64,000 bases of DNA, from assembly GCA_024449915.1 (NCBI GenBank), contig JAMZAV010000637.1, positions 124,001-188,000 of the forward strand. The letters are read 5' to 3'. The notes beneath the pieces are model-generated. The model was not told the DNA's origin and made no database searches. It saw only the letters and a program-made list of their open reading frames with translations. Of this stretch, positions 36,617 through 47,093 are shown piece after piece. The stretch's first letter is position 1. Each line of letters opens with the position of its first letter. This DNA is from Sweltsa coloradensis (taxonomy: Eukaryota; Arthropoda; Insecta; Plecoptera; Chloroperlidae). Both the position numbers and the translations under genes were made by a program.

Positions 36617-36957
36617 CAGTAGCGGATACAGGGGGAGGGGGGAGCTCGGTGGGGCGATCGTAATCCCCCTCTCCCCCATGAGATTCCTATTTTGATTGCG
36701 CAGCTAATTCTTACGATCACCTATTGTGCCATTTCGATTTTTGTGTTTTTAGGCCATCTTGAAACTTGAAAATTAGCAAATTTTCTCGCCTTCGGCTAAA
36801 AGGGGCGCTAAAAGCCAAAGCTTTCAAATATTTCCTGGTTTTGTAAAACCGAACTCGCCCCCCCCCCCCCCCCCCCCCCCCCCCCAGATAGTTTTCGTTA
36901 CACAATTAAGTGGAAATTTTGGAAATGAATCCCATGAATCAGGACCATCCGCCACTG
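36617..36957. mobile_element. hAT-like MITE with 28-bp poly-C tract
   Basis: CAGTAGCGGATACAGG at the left is inverted at the right as CCATCCGCCACTG. The flanks AACAAAAT and AATAAATA match poorly, so the TSD is eroded or the boundary is off. A pure C-run lies at 36858-36885, about 70 bp from the right end. Confidence 0.55.
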
Positions 36958-37365
36958 AATAAATATATCGAAATCATGAGAATTGCACAGGCTAATTTCA
37001 TTACTGATATTATACATACAAAACAATGCAGCAAAAAACATTTTAGGAAGTCTCTGACGGGCAGCCCTCGAAATGTAAGTGAAATATTTCAGCGCCCTCG
37101 GAATTTAGAAAACCCGGCGCCCCTGCCGGGAGTGGATATTTGGACCCAGTAGATATTTGTTGACGCTCTTTCAATTGCGGCTGTTGGATACTCCAAAGCC
37201 GGTGGGTTTAGTCTGTAGAGGTGTCCAAAGTTGATAGGTTTGTAAGAGTTTTTCATTTCTGGCTCACGGACTAAAATGAATACATTTTGTACCAATATTT
37301 CTTAGTTCGAAAATGATGTCCTTATCTTCTTGAAATGAAAGACATTTCTTTCAGGACGAGACGAG

Positions 37366-37979
37366 CAGTGGCGCAACTTTAAGGGGGGGTTAGGGGGTTA
37401 AACCTCCTTCCCCTCACCACCACCACCACCATCACCACCACCAGACCCCGATACTACTTCAAAGAGCAGAAACAGTAGTTTGTGGGGGGTACAACAGTTC
37501 ACTTATACAATTAGACAGTACATTAGTGAAACCATATATGTTTTGCTTTGTCATTAAAAAAAACGGAGGTTGAAATTTACTTAAATGGGCTACTTCCTGT
37601 TCATTTTTTTTAGTTTTTAGAGATACACAGACAGTTGCTGTAAAAAATCGTTTACACGGTCCGAGTGCAGGAAGTTTAGTTTTAGTTTTTGAGCTACGTA
37701 TTTTATTTTAAAACTGCCTTTATTATTGTGCATTTAACATACTTTTATACACGTCATGATGGTTTAGTTGGGTAATCAAATTGAAATTTTACGTCCAAAA
37801 TCTACTAAATGTATATCCTTCATAGACAAAACGGTGATCCGTGATGATCAAAACATGACGAAATAACAGCTGTAGTATGGTGAAAAATATTTACGCCTTC
37901 GGCGAAAGCCAAGACGTTTAAGCCCCCCCCCCCCCCCCCCCCCCCCCCAAAGAAAGAAAAAATCCTAGTTACGCTCTTA
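37366..37979. mobile_element. hAT-like MITE, exact 8-bp TSD, 26-bp poly-C tract
   Basis: Left end CAGTGGCGCAACTT; right end AGTTACGCTCTTA. GAGACGAG occurs at 37358-37365 and 37980-37987, an exact 8-bp TSD. The inner bases of the termini pair (GCGYAACT), the outer ones are diverged. A (CAC)n-rich stretch follows the left end and a pure C-run lies at 37923-37948. Confidence 0.75.
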
Positions 37980-38026
37980 GAGACGAGAGATGTTTTAGAG
38001 GACTCAGTACTGAAAACTTTAGGAAA

Positions 38027-38110
38027 CAACTTGTCTTGAATGCCTGAACCGGTATCGAACCCAGGACCTCTTTAATCAGAGCCATGAGTTATGCTTGAGC
38101 TACATCTTCT
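38027..38110 (-). repeat. SINE-A head fragment
   Basis: GGTATCGAACCCAGGACCTC (B box in reverse), then AATCAGAGCC and GAGCTACA, ending CTATCGGT as in the full SINE-A. Confidence 0.6.
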
Positions 38111-39112
38111 ATCGGTAATAAATCGATTAGAAAATAATAATTACTTACAAGTCAATTAGCACCGAAATGAGGATAAACATCGTATTATTACATTTTTTGA
38201 GTTTAGAGTTTTCGAAGGTTCTTTGAAAATATCGCAAAAGAAAATAAACAGCCATGAGCTTTTAACGGGTGTGTAAAAATTGTATAAGGTTCGCCGCACT
38301 CGCAAATACGCTTGTGTATCGAGTATCGTCGTATATGCTGTCGAGTGTAGAGTGTAGAAAGAGTTGTACATTGTCGTTGGATGTTATGTATACGTACGTC
38401 AATCTGAAACGCACCTTATAAGCATATTAGTACACCGAGTCATATTATATATTGCTTGCTTGGTAGGCTAAACTTGTAGCAATTTTACTGATTACTCCAA
38501 TCACCCATACCCCAAGGCCATTATTGACATGGTGTGCACGTAGGTGTCCGTAATGCTCCTTGCAAGTTGATTATAACTAGGCTCGTAGATCGGGCGATGT
38601 GGTGTAAGACTGTAAGAGACAGCATTGTACTAGCAAAACAAGATCTACTGCGAACTGAGATACTTTGGAATATGATTAGGCTCATAATACTATAAAAACC
38701 CTATATGCACATATTTTGATTTAACAGATTCAATTATTTCATAACATATTACAAGGATATGTTGTGTTGATTGCGACCAGCGGAGTCGAATCAGGAGCCT
38801 TGAAGGAAAACTTTCCTATAAATCGTTACAAACTTTGGTCTATAAGCATGGATCTGTAATAATTTTTTAACTCCATTGTGTAAGTTTAAGGATTTTTTTC
38901 CTTAGCTTCCTATCCTATTTTTTTTTTCGGGTGTTTATATAATTACGGTATATACCTTGTTTTGCAGAAATATTATTTTATTGTGTTTGTGAATAAGTTT
39001 TTTGGGAATAAAATGAAAATTAAATGAAGTATTATACTCATTTTATTCTCTGTATACCATGGTTTCAACCGACTAATATTCGGGCTCGAAAAACTTTTTT
39101 TTTATATATATC
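38111..39112. other. No recognisable gene
   Basis: AT-rich. A family D-like piece lies near 38205-38240 (TTTTCGAAGGTTCTTTGAAA) and a tRNA-like B box on the minus strand near 38775. Nothing else recognised. Confidence 0.35.
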
Positions 39113-39346
39113 GTGGGAAACCTGTTATAGGGTGCAATTAGCCCCTCTTCAGGTGAACTAGGTATGTGCGGATAGGAAATTGTGAAGGGATGTCCGAGGG
39201 CTGTTGAAGAGGACTCAATCCCTTGCATTCGCCTGGGAAAACCTCGGAAAAAACCTTCAGTCAGGATTGCCAGTCTCGACGGGATTCTAACCCGGGACCT
39301 CCCGAATCAGAGTCGAGCGCTTAGCGCCCGAGCCTACACTGTCGGT
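39113..39346 (-). repeat. SINE-A copy 4, full length
   Basis: Minus strand: ACCGACAGTGTAGGCTCGGG, CGCTCGACTCTGATTCGGG, B-box-like GGTTAGAATCCCG, centre CAATCCTGACTGAAGG, tail CACCTGAAGAGGGGC and GGTTTCCCACGA. Confidence 0.9.
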
Positions 39347-40259
39347 TCGAATAACTTTATATCCCCGTCTCCAGTAGCGTTACAGAACAAGACAAAGTCT
39401 ACAATAACAAAAAATAGTTGCCATCATCCTCCCCCCCCCCCCCATCTTAAAAGCGACCCCATGGTCAAGCTAGTACACAAGGGATGGGTGGAAAGAGCTT
39501 TGATATCGACTATCCCACAAAAAGCAAATTATATGTCAAATTTTCGAAAAGAACTTACATCCACGTAAATCCATTTTATGTCGCATTTTGTGCCCTAGTC
39601 GGGGCAAACTTTTACGACAACTGCTATGAATCAATAAAGATTTTAATGTTTTAAAATCTATTTCTCTTATTTGTACGTTGATGTTGTCATATTATTTTTA
39701 AACTGGTTTGTTACTGTTAATTATTTAGTGTGCAATTAAGTAATCCTAGCTGTTTATTTATTGTCATCCTTTGTTGATTAGAATAGACGTTAAATATATA
39801 AATAAAAATCCTTCGGCACTAACATTTAGTATCTAAATGCCAAACCCTATATACAATCTCCAAACGCGAGATAATCCAACGCTTTTTTCCACTAACGAAT
39901 TGCTACTAAACGATGCAGACGACACTTATTAAATTCGCACGTATCCTATTTGACACTGATGTATCTTCGCGATAGGGCCTATGCCTCATTTGCAACAGGA
40001 ACCCACACCACGTACACCTTGTTAGCAGGTTCGTCTTATCTCCAGCCTCATTATATGGCCGAACCGAATCTGACACCGCCCATCCTTATTTCTCCGGCCT
40101 TTGTCGCAGAGCGAGCGAGCTGCATGGGAGACTTCAATGCGCGGGTGTTTGAAATATTGTCCGTTACGAGCGTCTTACAGGACCTATTTCCACCGACATT
40201 TATTTCTTGACTTTTTTTTAACTCTTAAACTATAATATCAACCTAAATGATCCTTTAAA
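39347..40259. other. No recognisable gene
   Basis: A poly-C run lies at 39429-39442. The 86-codon plus frame at 39950-40210 shows no domain. Confidence 0.35.
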
Positions 40260-41130
40260 ACGACATTGAAACTAAAACTTAACATAATTTATTTAAAGTT
40301 TAAGTTCCAAAGATATGTCACGATAAGAAGTTTTGGTGAATTTTCTAAATGGGTTTTTCCATCTTCATTTCTGGGTTCACATGTATACACATATTATCAC
40401 ATATCACATCATATCACATATACACACACTTAAAATTTATCTTGAAACTGTAACATTAGCATACTTTATTTAAAGTTTAAGCTCCCACAGACTGTGACTG
40501 TAAGGATATGGGGTTTTGGTGATTTAAAAAAGGGGCTCAATTCAAACAACTTCATTTCTCGGTTTACATGTATACACATATCACATATACACAACTTAAA
40601 ATTGATTTTTTTAAAGGGGTTTAAACAGTTTCATTTTTGGGTTCACATTTATACACACAATCACATCATATCACATAAAAACACAAACTTAAAATTTATC
40701 TTGAAACTGTAACTTTTTTACTGTGACTGTAGGGATATGGGGTTTTGGTGATTTTTTAAAAAGGGGGTTTAAACAGCTTCATTTTTGGGTTCACATCATA
40801 CCACATTATTTATACATTTTGAATTTCCATGTCCGGATCAAATACGTCCACCCCAAGAAAAACAGCGGCATCTATGGCCCTATCATTTGCCTGTATTAAA
40901 TAGTCTTGATTACAGCAATTCCCCATCGCTGGGCAGACTATAGAAGGTGAGAAGGGTCTTGTCTGTGTCCACACTCGCAGTGAACTTTAAAAAAAATATC
41001 TTGAAACTGTAATTACTTTACATTTTTTTATTTAATTATTAAAAGTTCCAAAGGTCTGTGAGGACTGAGGATTGGAGATTTTGGTGAATTTGAAGCTTCA
41101 TTTTTGGGTTCAGATATATTTTGAAGCAAA
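40260..41130. repeat. Degenerate tandem array, units of about 120-250 bp
   Basis: The blocks TTATCTTGAAACTGTAA, GGATATGGGGTTTTGGTGAT, TTCATTTTTGGGTTCACAT and ATATCACATATACACA recur about five times between 40265 and 41120 with indels. An unrelated segment at about 40810-40985 interrupts the array. Confidence 0.75.
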
Positions 41131-41316
41131 ATTATGCATAAATAAATACATAAAAGGTCCCTAGCTAAATTAGACCGTCTTGGTTATCAAAATATTGTCG
41201 GCTACTCATATTATGTTATACAAAGATTCCACACAATACCCAACGGCCCGATAGATGACAATAAGTGTAACAAAGATAACCAGTAACAATGGGCCTCCTA
41301 AAACAATTTCATTTCA

Positions 41317-41770
41317 CGTGGGAAACCTGCCCAGCGTGCAATGCATGCCCCTCTTCAAGTGCATGTGTACCTAAACTACCTATGTTGGAATTAGGCTGGC
41401 CGCGGAAAAACCTCGGAAAATAACTTCAGTCAGGATTGAGAGATTGCCAGTAACGGGATTGAAATTCAGGACCTTCCGAATCCGAGATTCTCACATCGTC
41501 GTCGTCATCGTCTTTGTCATCGTTCGTGTTATCATGGTCGTCGTCATCGGGGAAGTCGTCAAGGAAAGGAGTGAGAGATCCCCGTCGACGACCGCCAGAG
41601 CTCGCCTCGAGTTTCGGAAAGTAATAGACCTATACTCCCCTACCTAGCAGCTGATGTTTGCGAGATGGATTTTATCCATATCCTCGCTTTTTACGATTAG
41701 CAGAGCCATGCTCTGGGGCAAATTCTACCTCGGGCCCAGCCAATTTTTAACAAACATGCACTGTCGGTAC
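41317..41770 (-). repeat. SINE-A copy 5 split by REP-B
   Basis: The tail and centre of SINE-A (minus strand) occupy 41317-41489. The terminal GCACTGTCGGTAC reappears at 41757-41770. The intervening sequence is REP-B (41488-41750), so REP-B entered a pre-existing SINE-A. Confidence 0.75.
41488..41750 (+). repeat. REP-B copy inserted in SINE-A
   Basis: TCACATCGTCGTCGTCATCG, GACGACCGCCAGAGCTCGCC, GCTGATGTTTGCGAGATGGA, and the end TTTTACGATTAGCAGAGCCA. It lacks the GGCGCGTCAACCG head seen at 32857 and 46055, so it is truncated at that side. Confidence 0.75.
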
Positions 41771-42048
41771 GGGACTAATAAAGGTAGCAAATGAAAGTGA
41801 TGTAAGAAAGACAGGAAATGGTAAGGACAGGAATTTAAATTGTAAAATGATCACCTAGGCTATAAATTGTTCGATGAGCACAGCCCAACTTTTTGCAATT
41901 TCAATTATTTATATAATTAAGCATCACTAAACACCATATCCAATGAGTTTCTTATACTTTCTGGATAACTTAATTACGCCCATCAACATCACCCTTATAC
42001 GCAAGTTGCGATCAGATCAGACATTAACAAAGTAATAATGTCTGCTCC

Positions 42049-42292
42049 ACCGACAGTGTTGGCTCGAGCGTAAGCGCGTGACTCTGATTCAAGAGGTCCC
42101 GGGTTCAAATCCCGTCAAGACCAGCAATCCTGACTGAAGGTTTTTCCGAGGTTTTCCTCAGTCGTTAATGCGAACGCAAGGGATTAAGTCCTCTTAAACA
42201 GCCCTCGGACATCCCTTCACAAATTGTCTTATCCGCGACAAACCTAGCTAGAAGAGGCGCATGAATTGCACCCTGGGCTGGCTTCCCACAAA
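42049..42292 (+). repeat. SINE-A copy 6, full length, with (ATT)n tail
   Basis: ACCGACAGTGTTGGCTCGAG; A-box-like TGGCTCGAGCG (42060-42070); the tRNA-like anticodon arm has loop CTCTGAT (CTG, as in tRNA-Gln); B-box-like GGTTCAAATCC (42102-42112); centre CAATCCTGACTGAAGG; tail CTAGAAGAGGCGCATGAATT and GGCTTCCCACAAA. It runs straight into (ATT)n at 42296, a likely 3' tail. Confidence 0.92.
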
Positions 42293-42295
42293 GAT

Positions 42296-42420
<125 letters not shown>

Positions 42421-44387
42421 TGGATGTATTTCATACAAACTCGGTCAAAACCGGAGCTAACATGTTGTACGGACTTACGTCAAGTACTTCCATGTGTATC
42501 TATATTACATACCTACATTATTATTTATTACTTTGTCTAAACTCTAACTAAAATAAGTAAGAAATAAAATAAGTCATTTATAAAATTGTAGATGATGTTT
42601 TCTTTCTGCTGTGTACGGTCGTGGCCGATTTCTCGTCGCCATCCTAGCATTTGCTCTTCGGACTATGGGAAACCACGAAAACCATGTCAGGATGGTAGCT
42701 GTCTCGGAATCTCGAAGTATCATTCTTAGTTTAGAAATTTACGAACTATTCTACACGTGTTAAGTATTACTGCCTTTTGAGTCTCGATGTAAACATTGGG
42801 TGGAAGATCTAGTTGTTTAATGCTTTCATGTAGCTTCTTCGGTATGATGCCATTAGCTGATATTACGTATGGGATTGTATTTACCTTTTTCTGTTTCCAC
42901 ATCTTCTTGATCTCAATTGCAAGTTCACTATACTTGTCAATTTTTTTCTTCCATGTAGTCTCGACGTTATGGCACATTGGGACAGCAACGTCAATAAGGG
43001 TAGTTTCTTGTTTCTTCTTGTCAATTATATATATCCGGTCTGTTGTGATGTATAGTTTGGTCTGTTATAACTGTGCGGTCGTAATATAATTTGAAATCTT
43101 TGCTATCTAGTACTTTCTCCGGTTTGTATTTGTAGTAAGGTGTGTGTGTATCAATGAGGTTGTACTTGATGGCTAGTTTTTGGTGAATAATGTTAGCTAC
43201 TTGGTTATGTCTGTAGAGGTAATCCGTTTGACATAGTGACTGGCACCCGGATATGATGTGTTCGATTGTTTCACCCCTTACACTACATTTTCTACATTGA
43301 TCGTTTACTGTCGCATCTTGTATAATGTATTTTTTATAATTTTTCGTTGCAATCACTCTGTCTTGAATAGCCAGCATAAAACCTTCTGTTTCTCCAAATA
43401 GTTCCCCGTTGTTTAACCACCTATTTGATGCTTTAATATCTACGTGACCTTTATGTAGTTCATCATAATGTCTCTTGTGTAGTTTTTTTTTTCTGAGAGA
43501 CGTAACTCTTTTGAAGCGTCAGTTATGAGTTTCCCTTGTAGATTGACATTTTCGTTTGCTAGATTGAGTGGAGTTAATGATTTGTCAACTAGCACCACAG
43601 CCCTATGCAGTGTTGATTGGTTGCTCTTTGTAAAAAAATATTTTCTTAAAATGTCTAGTTGTTTATAATATAAGTTGTTCAGATCAATTAGGCCTCGTCC
43701 TCCTTGTTCTCTTGGAAGTGTCAATCTCTCTATTGCTGATTTAGGATGATGCATTCTGTGTTTAGTAAGTGTAGTACGAGTTAATATTTCCAGCGCGTGG
43801 ATGTCTGTCTGTGTCCATTTAATGATTCCGAATGAATATGTCAGTACTGGTATAGCATATGTATTTATTGCTGTGATCTTGCTTTTACCGTTTAGTTGCG
43901 TCTTGAGGATAGATTTTAGTCGCTTCTTGTATGTATCTATCAATTTTTCTTTCATTACTTTATGTTCAATTCTGGCAGCTTGTGAGAATCCTAAATATTT
44001 GTATACTTCGTTATCATCCATTACTCCAATCCTATTTCCATCATCTAGCTGGAACTCTTCTGCCTGCGTAACCTTACCCTTTTCGATATGTAGCGTCTTA
44101 CACTTGTCTACTCCAAACTCCATGCAGATATCTTGACTAAATTCAAATGAAGTATTGATTAAACTGTTTAGTTGAACAAAATTTGATGCATATAACTTTA
44201 GATCATCCATGAAGAATAGGTGAGAAATTGTGTGACATACCATATTATTGTCCTTAATTTTAAATCCGCATGTTTGATTCGTTAAGCATATGCGACAGTG
44301 GGTTTAATGACAGACAAAACCATAATGCGCTAAATGAGTCACCTTGGAAAATGCCACGTTTAATTTAGATTGGATCTGGACAGTTAG
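42421..44387 (-). mobile_element. R4/Dong-type LINE, 5'-truncated, with (ATT)n on both sides
   Basis: On the minus strand this holds the C-terminal half of a non-LTR retrotransposon polyprotein, about 300 bp of 3' UTR (42421-42725), and nothing 5' of reverse-transcriptase motif B. Both ends contact (ATT)n: 42296-42420 and 44388-44452. Members of the R4 clade such as Dong are known to use TAA-type repeats as targets, and the context fits. Frameshifts make it inactive. Confidence 0.85.
42726..44360 (-). pseudogene. Reverse transcriptase / restriction-like endonuclease remnant of the R4-type LINE
   Basis: Motif B, RGIFQGDSFSAL, is at about 44323-44358. Motif C is FMDD at 44202-44213 within SHLFFMDDLKLYAS, in a frame of 267 codons (43440-44243). 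Then come YKYLGFSQAARIEHK, VLTYSFGIIKWT and LPREQGGRGLIDL, stretches typical of R4-clade proteins. A frameshift near 43440-43455 leads to the next frame, which carries GETEGFMLAIQDRVIATKNY and a CxxC...H...C knuckle (CRKC then HIISGC). After a break near 43000 the C-terminal part follows (42726-42977: IPYVISANGIIP, ILNTCRIVRKFLN). This region matches the restriction-like endonuclease side of the R4 clade. At least three breaks; inactive. Motifs A and earlier are missing through 5' truncation. Confidence 0.85.

Positions 44388-44452
<65 letters not shown>
44388..44452. repeat. (ATT)n microsatellite, second block
   Basis: About 21 units, directly at the truncated 5' side of the LINE. Probably the other half of the tract at 42296-42420. 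Confidence 0.95.
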
Positions 44453-44453
<1 letters not shown>

Positions 44454-44646
44454 AAAAACAAAAATGGTGGAGTGGAGGAAAACACAACCTCATAGGAAGA
44501 CTCCCGTGTAAGTGACTATATTGTGAGTATAATGAAATTTTATTTTTGAAATTGTAATTTTTGGTATTAATTGAATAAAACTTACATTTTGGAGGTTTTA
44601 TCAATCCAAGGCAAAATTGTACGATTTAAGAACAGTTATTTATTTA

Positions 44647-44885
44647 ACCGCCATTGATGGCTCGAGCGCTAAGCGCGCGACTCTGATTCGGGAGGTCGCG
44701 GGTTCATTTCTCGTCGAGACCGGCAATCCTGACGGAAGGTTTGTTCCAAGGTATTCCTCAGTCGTAAATGCGAATGCAATGGATTGAGTCCTCTTAAACA
44801 GCCCTCGGGCATAACTTCACAATTGTCCTGTCCACAACATACCTTTTATAATTAGACACCTGAAGAGGAGCGGGCATGAATAGGG
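44647..44885 (+). repeat. SINE-A copy 7
   Basis: GATGGCTCGAGCGCTAAGCG, GACTCTGATTCGGGAGGTCG, B-box-like GGTTCATTTCTCG, centre CAATCCTGACGGAAGG, tail ACACCTGAAGAGGAGCGGGC. The first bases (ACCGCCATTGA) are diverged. Confidence 0.88.
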
Positions 44886-46054
44886 AACCTAAGTAGGCGT
44901 TGTCTGGGTCTCTCCGGTCAGCGTGGTATATAGGCGATTAACCCGTGCTAAATGTGTCGTAAGCGATAGCGCGAGAACCCGACCACGGACCGGAATTATA
45001 TTCATAGGCCTACTGTAAGAAACTATAATCTTTCCTCTTTGCGTGGATATACATAACTCTGCTCTATCACAAATATTAATGACATTTGTTTTGAGTCGAA
45101 GTGAACTCTACATTTACACTGTTGCCAAACCTTCCAAACTGCTCATGAAAAAGCACGTAAAAACATTTTGTCCGTGGCACCAGGATAACATTTGGTATCC
45201 GACTTGCTTTGTGGCTACTGTGAGGTCACTGGGTTGTACTAGATTATACATTACTAATAAAATATCCTTTAATGTGCCAACAAAATCTTGAATGAAAAGT
45301 ACATTTAGCAACCATGGACAGGCGCGTGGTATGCGAGGATGCCACAGCTGCACACAACGTGGCTGCGTCTCGCTTAGGTTGCCGCTCAGTCAGAGTACAT
45401 TTGCGACAGCGCGCAAACATGGGTCCATTAAACTCATAATAGTTTGAATTTAGGAAGCGTCATCGAGAAAAGTAGAATGCCATCATCTTCTTCACAAAAT
45501 TATGCATCTTGTGATGTTATTGGTTTAGATTTCTTTTGCGCGAGTCAAAAGATACGGCGAGTTACATTTTCGTACCATGCTAATTCTTATGGGCGCTGAG
45601 ACCAGAGAGAACCAATTTCCTTCCCGCCTTCAAAACTTAGGTTCCCTCCACAAAAATTATACAGGCCTATATATATAGTTATTTATTTATTTTGAAAATA
45701 CCTGCTCTCATGATGGTGTTCACTGTCATTGACCTGACAAAGGGATGTTGACTAGGGCTGGGTAACTAAACGTTTGCACGTTTAAACGGCAGTGGCACTT
45801 TAACAAATTAAATGTTCCTTTGTTGACTTTCGTTTCAAAATTAATTAATGTGCATTTCAAACACATTTTGATCGTTCGCCTCGATCCTAATTGTGAATGT
45901 GAACGTCTAATGCAACTACGGGTAATTGTGAAGTGGACCTTTAGAGAGTGAACCATATCTATTTAGCGATTTCACGGGTACGAAAATTATTAACATAGAC
46001 GATACGTTTAGCTTGGTTTTATCTCGGTAATAGATTATGTGTGGTTATACTTCA
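44886..46054. other. No recognisable gene
   Basis: Opposing frames occur at 45043-45291 (plus) and 45114-45353 (minus), with no domain in either. Nothing else recognised. Confidence 0.35.
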
Positions 46055-46285
46055 TTCGGATTAAGGGCGCGTCAACCGTTAGGTCATAATGCGCCACTCT
46101 AACCTAGGGGATGTAGGGAGGAAAGACTTTTACTAGACAGATCCAGCCACAGACAGGGGGCGGCATTGAAAGGAGATTCTCATGTCGTCGTCATCGTCGT
46201 CGTCTTTGTCATCGTTCCTGTTGTTGCTGTCGTGGTGGGGGTGGTCGTCAAGGGGAAGGGAGTCCCCGAATAAGAAGCAACCTGT
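46055..46285 (+). repeat. REP-B copy
   Basis: GATTAAGGGCGCGTCAACCG, ATAATGCGCCACTCTAACCT, a GTCGTCGTCATCGTCGTCGT centre, then TGGTCGTCAAGGGGAAGGGA; it stops before the ACGACCGCCAGAGCTC segment. Confidence 0.75.
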
Positions 46286-47093
46286 GGCCACTCACTCCGC
46301 CCTAACATATTTTCTACTCATAACTTCCAACTTCCCGCCTTCCAAGTAGAAGTCTGACATTTTTTACACGATTACAATTTGGAACCGTGTAACAGTCTAG
46401 AAGAATATCGTGCAGCTTCATAACCACGTCCCATCCATAGAATACTAGTAATTGATAGGTTTATTCAAACACCCCCTCTTCTCCATTGTTTATATTTTAT
46501 CAGACAGGGCGATCGAAAATATTACGTGTAACTTAGATCAATAGTTGACAATGACATGGCAGTCTAATTAGAGTCAAGACAGGCACACCTTGGTCACCAA
46601 TCACTATTCAGAGAACACAAGGTATCTCTCATCTCGGCCGGCTGCGATATAGCTATAGCGTGTCTCAAACCTAACGTGCAATTAGCTATACGTACACATA
46701 CAGCTTATCAGTATATAGTTGGAAAACGTGATACTTCGACGTGCACAGTACATGCTGAGATTCTAATAGCTGTGATTTAAGGCAGTTAATTTTTTTATGA
46801 AGAATAAAAAGTTAATATGAAAATAACATTTATATTGCTGATGGTAATTATGATCGTCTTCGTGTAGTGGAGAATGGCTGGGTTGAGTTTACTGCAGTGG
46901 TTGTCTGTCTGACCTGCCATATGCACGTGTTTTTCTTCGCTTTCATTAGTTTTAAAGCCTATACATGTACGGTAGATTAATAATAGGCCTATACCAACTA
47001 ATGCAGCGTTTGTCTGCAAAACGCCTCGAACAGGCGGGAAAAGTCAACATTTCAAACAGTTAATATAATTCCCCTAGTAACAATCGAGTGATA
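46286..47093. other. No recognisable gene
   Basis: AT-rich with short frames only. Confidence 0.35.

Larger units (their letters stand above)
35907..37125. mobile_element. hAT-like element with two nested insertions
   Basis: The left end CAGGGGCGCCGATT and the right end CCCGGCGCCCCTG are inverted. The flanks CCGGGAGC (35899-35906) and CCGGGAGT (37126-37133) match at 7 of 8 bases, consistent with an aged TSD. REP-B (36247-36559) and another hAT-like element (36617-36957) sit inside it. No transposase frame. Confidence 0.7.

Noticed and set aside
41444..41647. Valine-rich 67-codon frame, possible membrane peptide
   Set aside because: Derived from the GTCGTC triplets of REP-B; similar frames appear in the other copies.
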